The notes under the pieces are model-generated. The model worked only from the letters and a program-made list of their open reading frames with translations, was not told the DNA's origin and searched no databases. Positions 62,093 to 64,000 of a DNA stretch of 64,000 bases are shown piece after piece. This DNA is from Fistularia commersonii (lineage: Eukaryota > Chordata > Actinopteri > Syngnathiformes > Fistulariidae). Position 1 is the first letter of the stretch; each line of letters opens with the position of its first letter. Made by a program: the position numbers and the translations under genes. Location: the NCBI GenBank assembly GCA_037954325.1, contig JBBMNZ010000017.1, positions 7,527,501-7,591,500 on the forward strand, written 5' to 3'.

Positions 62093-64000
62093 TCAAATTA
62101 TAAAATCAGGAAAAAGTAAGTGTTTGGTAAGATTTAAGTATAATAGACTAAGGCAAAACCTATAATCTGCCTAAATGTTATGAATAAATGTGAATCACAG
62201 CATTCACTATTTTCCACTAGTATCTGTGCAGTAAAGGCATGACTGGCTTATCTCATTTATCAGATAGAGGAGCCCTAAAGACATGGAGCAAGCCCTGGAA
62301 CAAATACTGCTTTCCAAATACGGATTACAGACTGAACCCATAGAGACCTCCTTCATGGCTGATCATTGTTTCATCCTGGAGCTGTCATTTCTGACTTTGT
62401 GTTAGATTTCATGGTTATTTCTAATTAGTCCAAAGTGGTCCCTCATCAATCACTTGGTGTTCAGAAAGATATGGATTTACATTTCAACAACACGGTTTGT
62501 GAGGCTGTAGTATTTGGAAGCATTGAGGAGGACTAAAAAGTGAAAAAAAAAAAAAATTATAACAGCGCAAGGAAATTTCCAGAAAAGAGAACACTCTCTT
62601 TCAATGGTCTGTCGAGATACACTTACAAAATGCAAGATGATTTTCTGTGTGTTTGGGATGCAAGAACCAGTTATTATAAAGATGCATTTCTATGACATAT
62701 ATGGAAACAAAAAGCATCTGGCTCAGTACGCGAGAGTGAATATCTGTGTCTACTGCACTTGCAATTCAGTCATGCATGTTACTTTTGCCACAGTATAAGT
62801 TTAATAGCTTTTAAATATAAATGTGATTGAACGCCCCATGAAATGGCAATCGAAGAAGTTATTCATATCACCCCCCCCCCCAAAAAAAACTTGCATTATG
62901 TATATTAAAACAGGAATAGAGGTCTTTATCAGACACAGGCTTGCCTCCTATTTACTCAATTAAAATCAAGTTGTAATCATGTGATGGGAACATTTGTGTA
63001 AGCTTGGAGACCAAAAGTAAGATCCATCATAAGATGTGGCAGTAATATTATATTACAGTTCTCCCTCATAAGTTAAGGAATGAAAATTTAGGTTGTGTTT
63101 TGCATTGGTGTGTCCAAGCGAAGCCAAAGGTTTTCTGATCGTATTTGCAAACCTGCTGGCTACTAAACCAGATGTTGTCTGCATTTACGTATTAAAAGGA
63201 GATTGAAAAATTATGAAAGAATTCTCAATCAGAAATTCAGGGAACTACATCATGGTTCATAGGTTCTCCATCTCAAATGATTTTGTGTTGTTGTTTGGAC
63301 ATGATAAAGATGCCCGTGTTTATTGTCAAAGTTTTGGACAGGATCCATCATTTCACAGAAACTACAACTAGGCATGTCGGAACAGGGATGCTCAGTGAGA
63401 TGTTGTAAGTTACTGTTAATGCCCCTGCTCTCATTGGCAGTCACTTTGCTGCAGTCCTTCCCTGCTCACTAAGGTGCGACAAGATAAAATAAAAGCTGAA
63501 ATGGATGAGGTATTCTTTTTTTTATCATCCAGTTTTTATGTAGCACTAAAATATTCAGAGCAGAATCAAATAGTGTTTGTGTGATCATTATGAGCAGCCA
63601 CATCCAATGGCTTGAAACACTGTTTATAGCAACAAATCAATATATGCATGAAATCTGAACAGGAAAGGGTGAGTTACTCAGCCTTGTGACTGGACATTAA
63701 ATGCTTGCATATTATGAAACTATCTAGCACATTTGCTTGCAAATATTTTCACCACAAAAACTAACTATAAAGTTTGTGTTATATATGGGATAATAGCATT
63801 TACCCTCCCCTGCCGAGCTCGGCATCACCCACAAGTCTCTACAACTTCAAAGGAGTCACTCTGGCACATGCTACAGTAGCCACTTCCTCTGCATCTCTGG
63901 AATCAAATAAATGAGATTTGCTTTTCGACTCTGCCTGTGTGTCTAGTCATTACCTTTTGAACATATCTGGGGCCGCATTTTTCCACAAATACTTTGTGGC

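Overview
The window is vertebrate nuclear DNA, most likely from a teleost fish. It has multi-exon genes with GT-AG introns, long AT-rich introns, long (TG)n microsatellites, and remnants of fish-type hAT transposons, LINEs and a recurring SINE-like repeat. The only coding sequence I can support belongs to three genes; nearly every other open frame in the window is short and random.

Left end (1-3956, minus strand): two coding exons (1572-1754 and 652-835) of a four-transmembrane PMP22/claudin-superfamily protein, possibly NKG7-like. The gene continues off the left edge. Next, 3957-10990 on the minus strand, is a complete 15-exon gene for an ACC-synthase-like PLP enzyme (ACCS). Every splice phase agrees, giving 2,883 nt and 960 residues. 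The prediction is unusual: the first exon encodes a Myb/SANT-like DNA-binding domain, and the second encodes a basic nuclear-localisation-like patch and a charged coiled coil before running straight into the ACC-synthase fold. This DNA-binding-domain plus PLP-enzyme architecture is the most interesting content of the window.

Middle (about 10.6-12.9 kb): a CpG-rich head-to-head promoter region between ACCS (minus) and a furin-type proprotein convertase gene (plus).

Right side (about 12.6-64 kb): the 5' part of the furin gene. I see a non-coding first exon ending at 12887 with three small upstream ORFs, a first coding exon (17856-18032: signal peptide and start of the prodomain), and a second coding exon (57520-57618: pH-sensor histidine and secondary cleavage site), separated by a 39.5-kb intron. 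The catalytic domain lies beyond the right edge. The giant intron holds microsatellites, two hAT elements with perfect 8-bp target-site duplications (36779-37398 and 53333-54860) that still carry broken transposase pieces, a composite LINE relic (35771-36325), SINE-like copies, and a palindrome-rich patch near 51.2-51.7 kb.

Limits: exons were called by eye from splice signals, phase continuity and remembered family sequence patterns. No alignment, transcript or database was used. UTR ends, transcription starts and poly(A) sites are uncertain.
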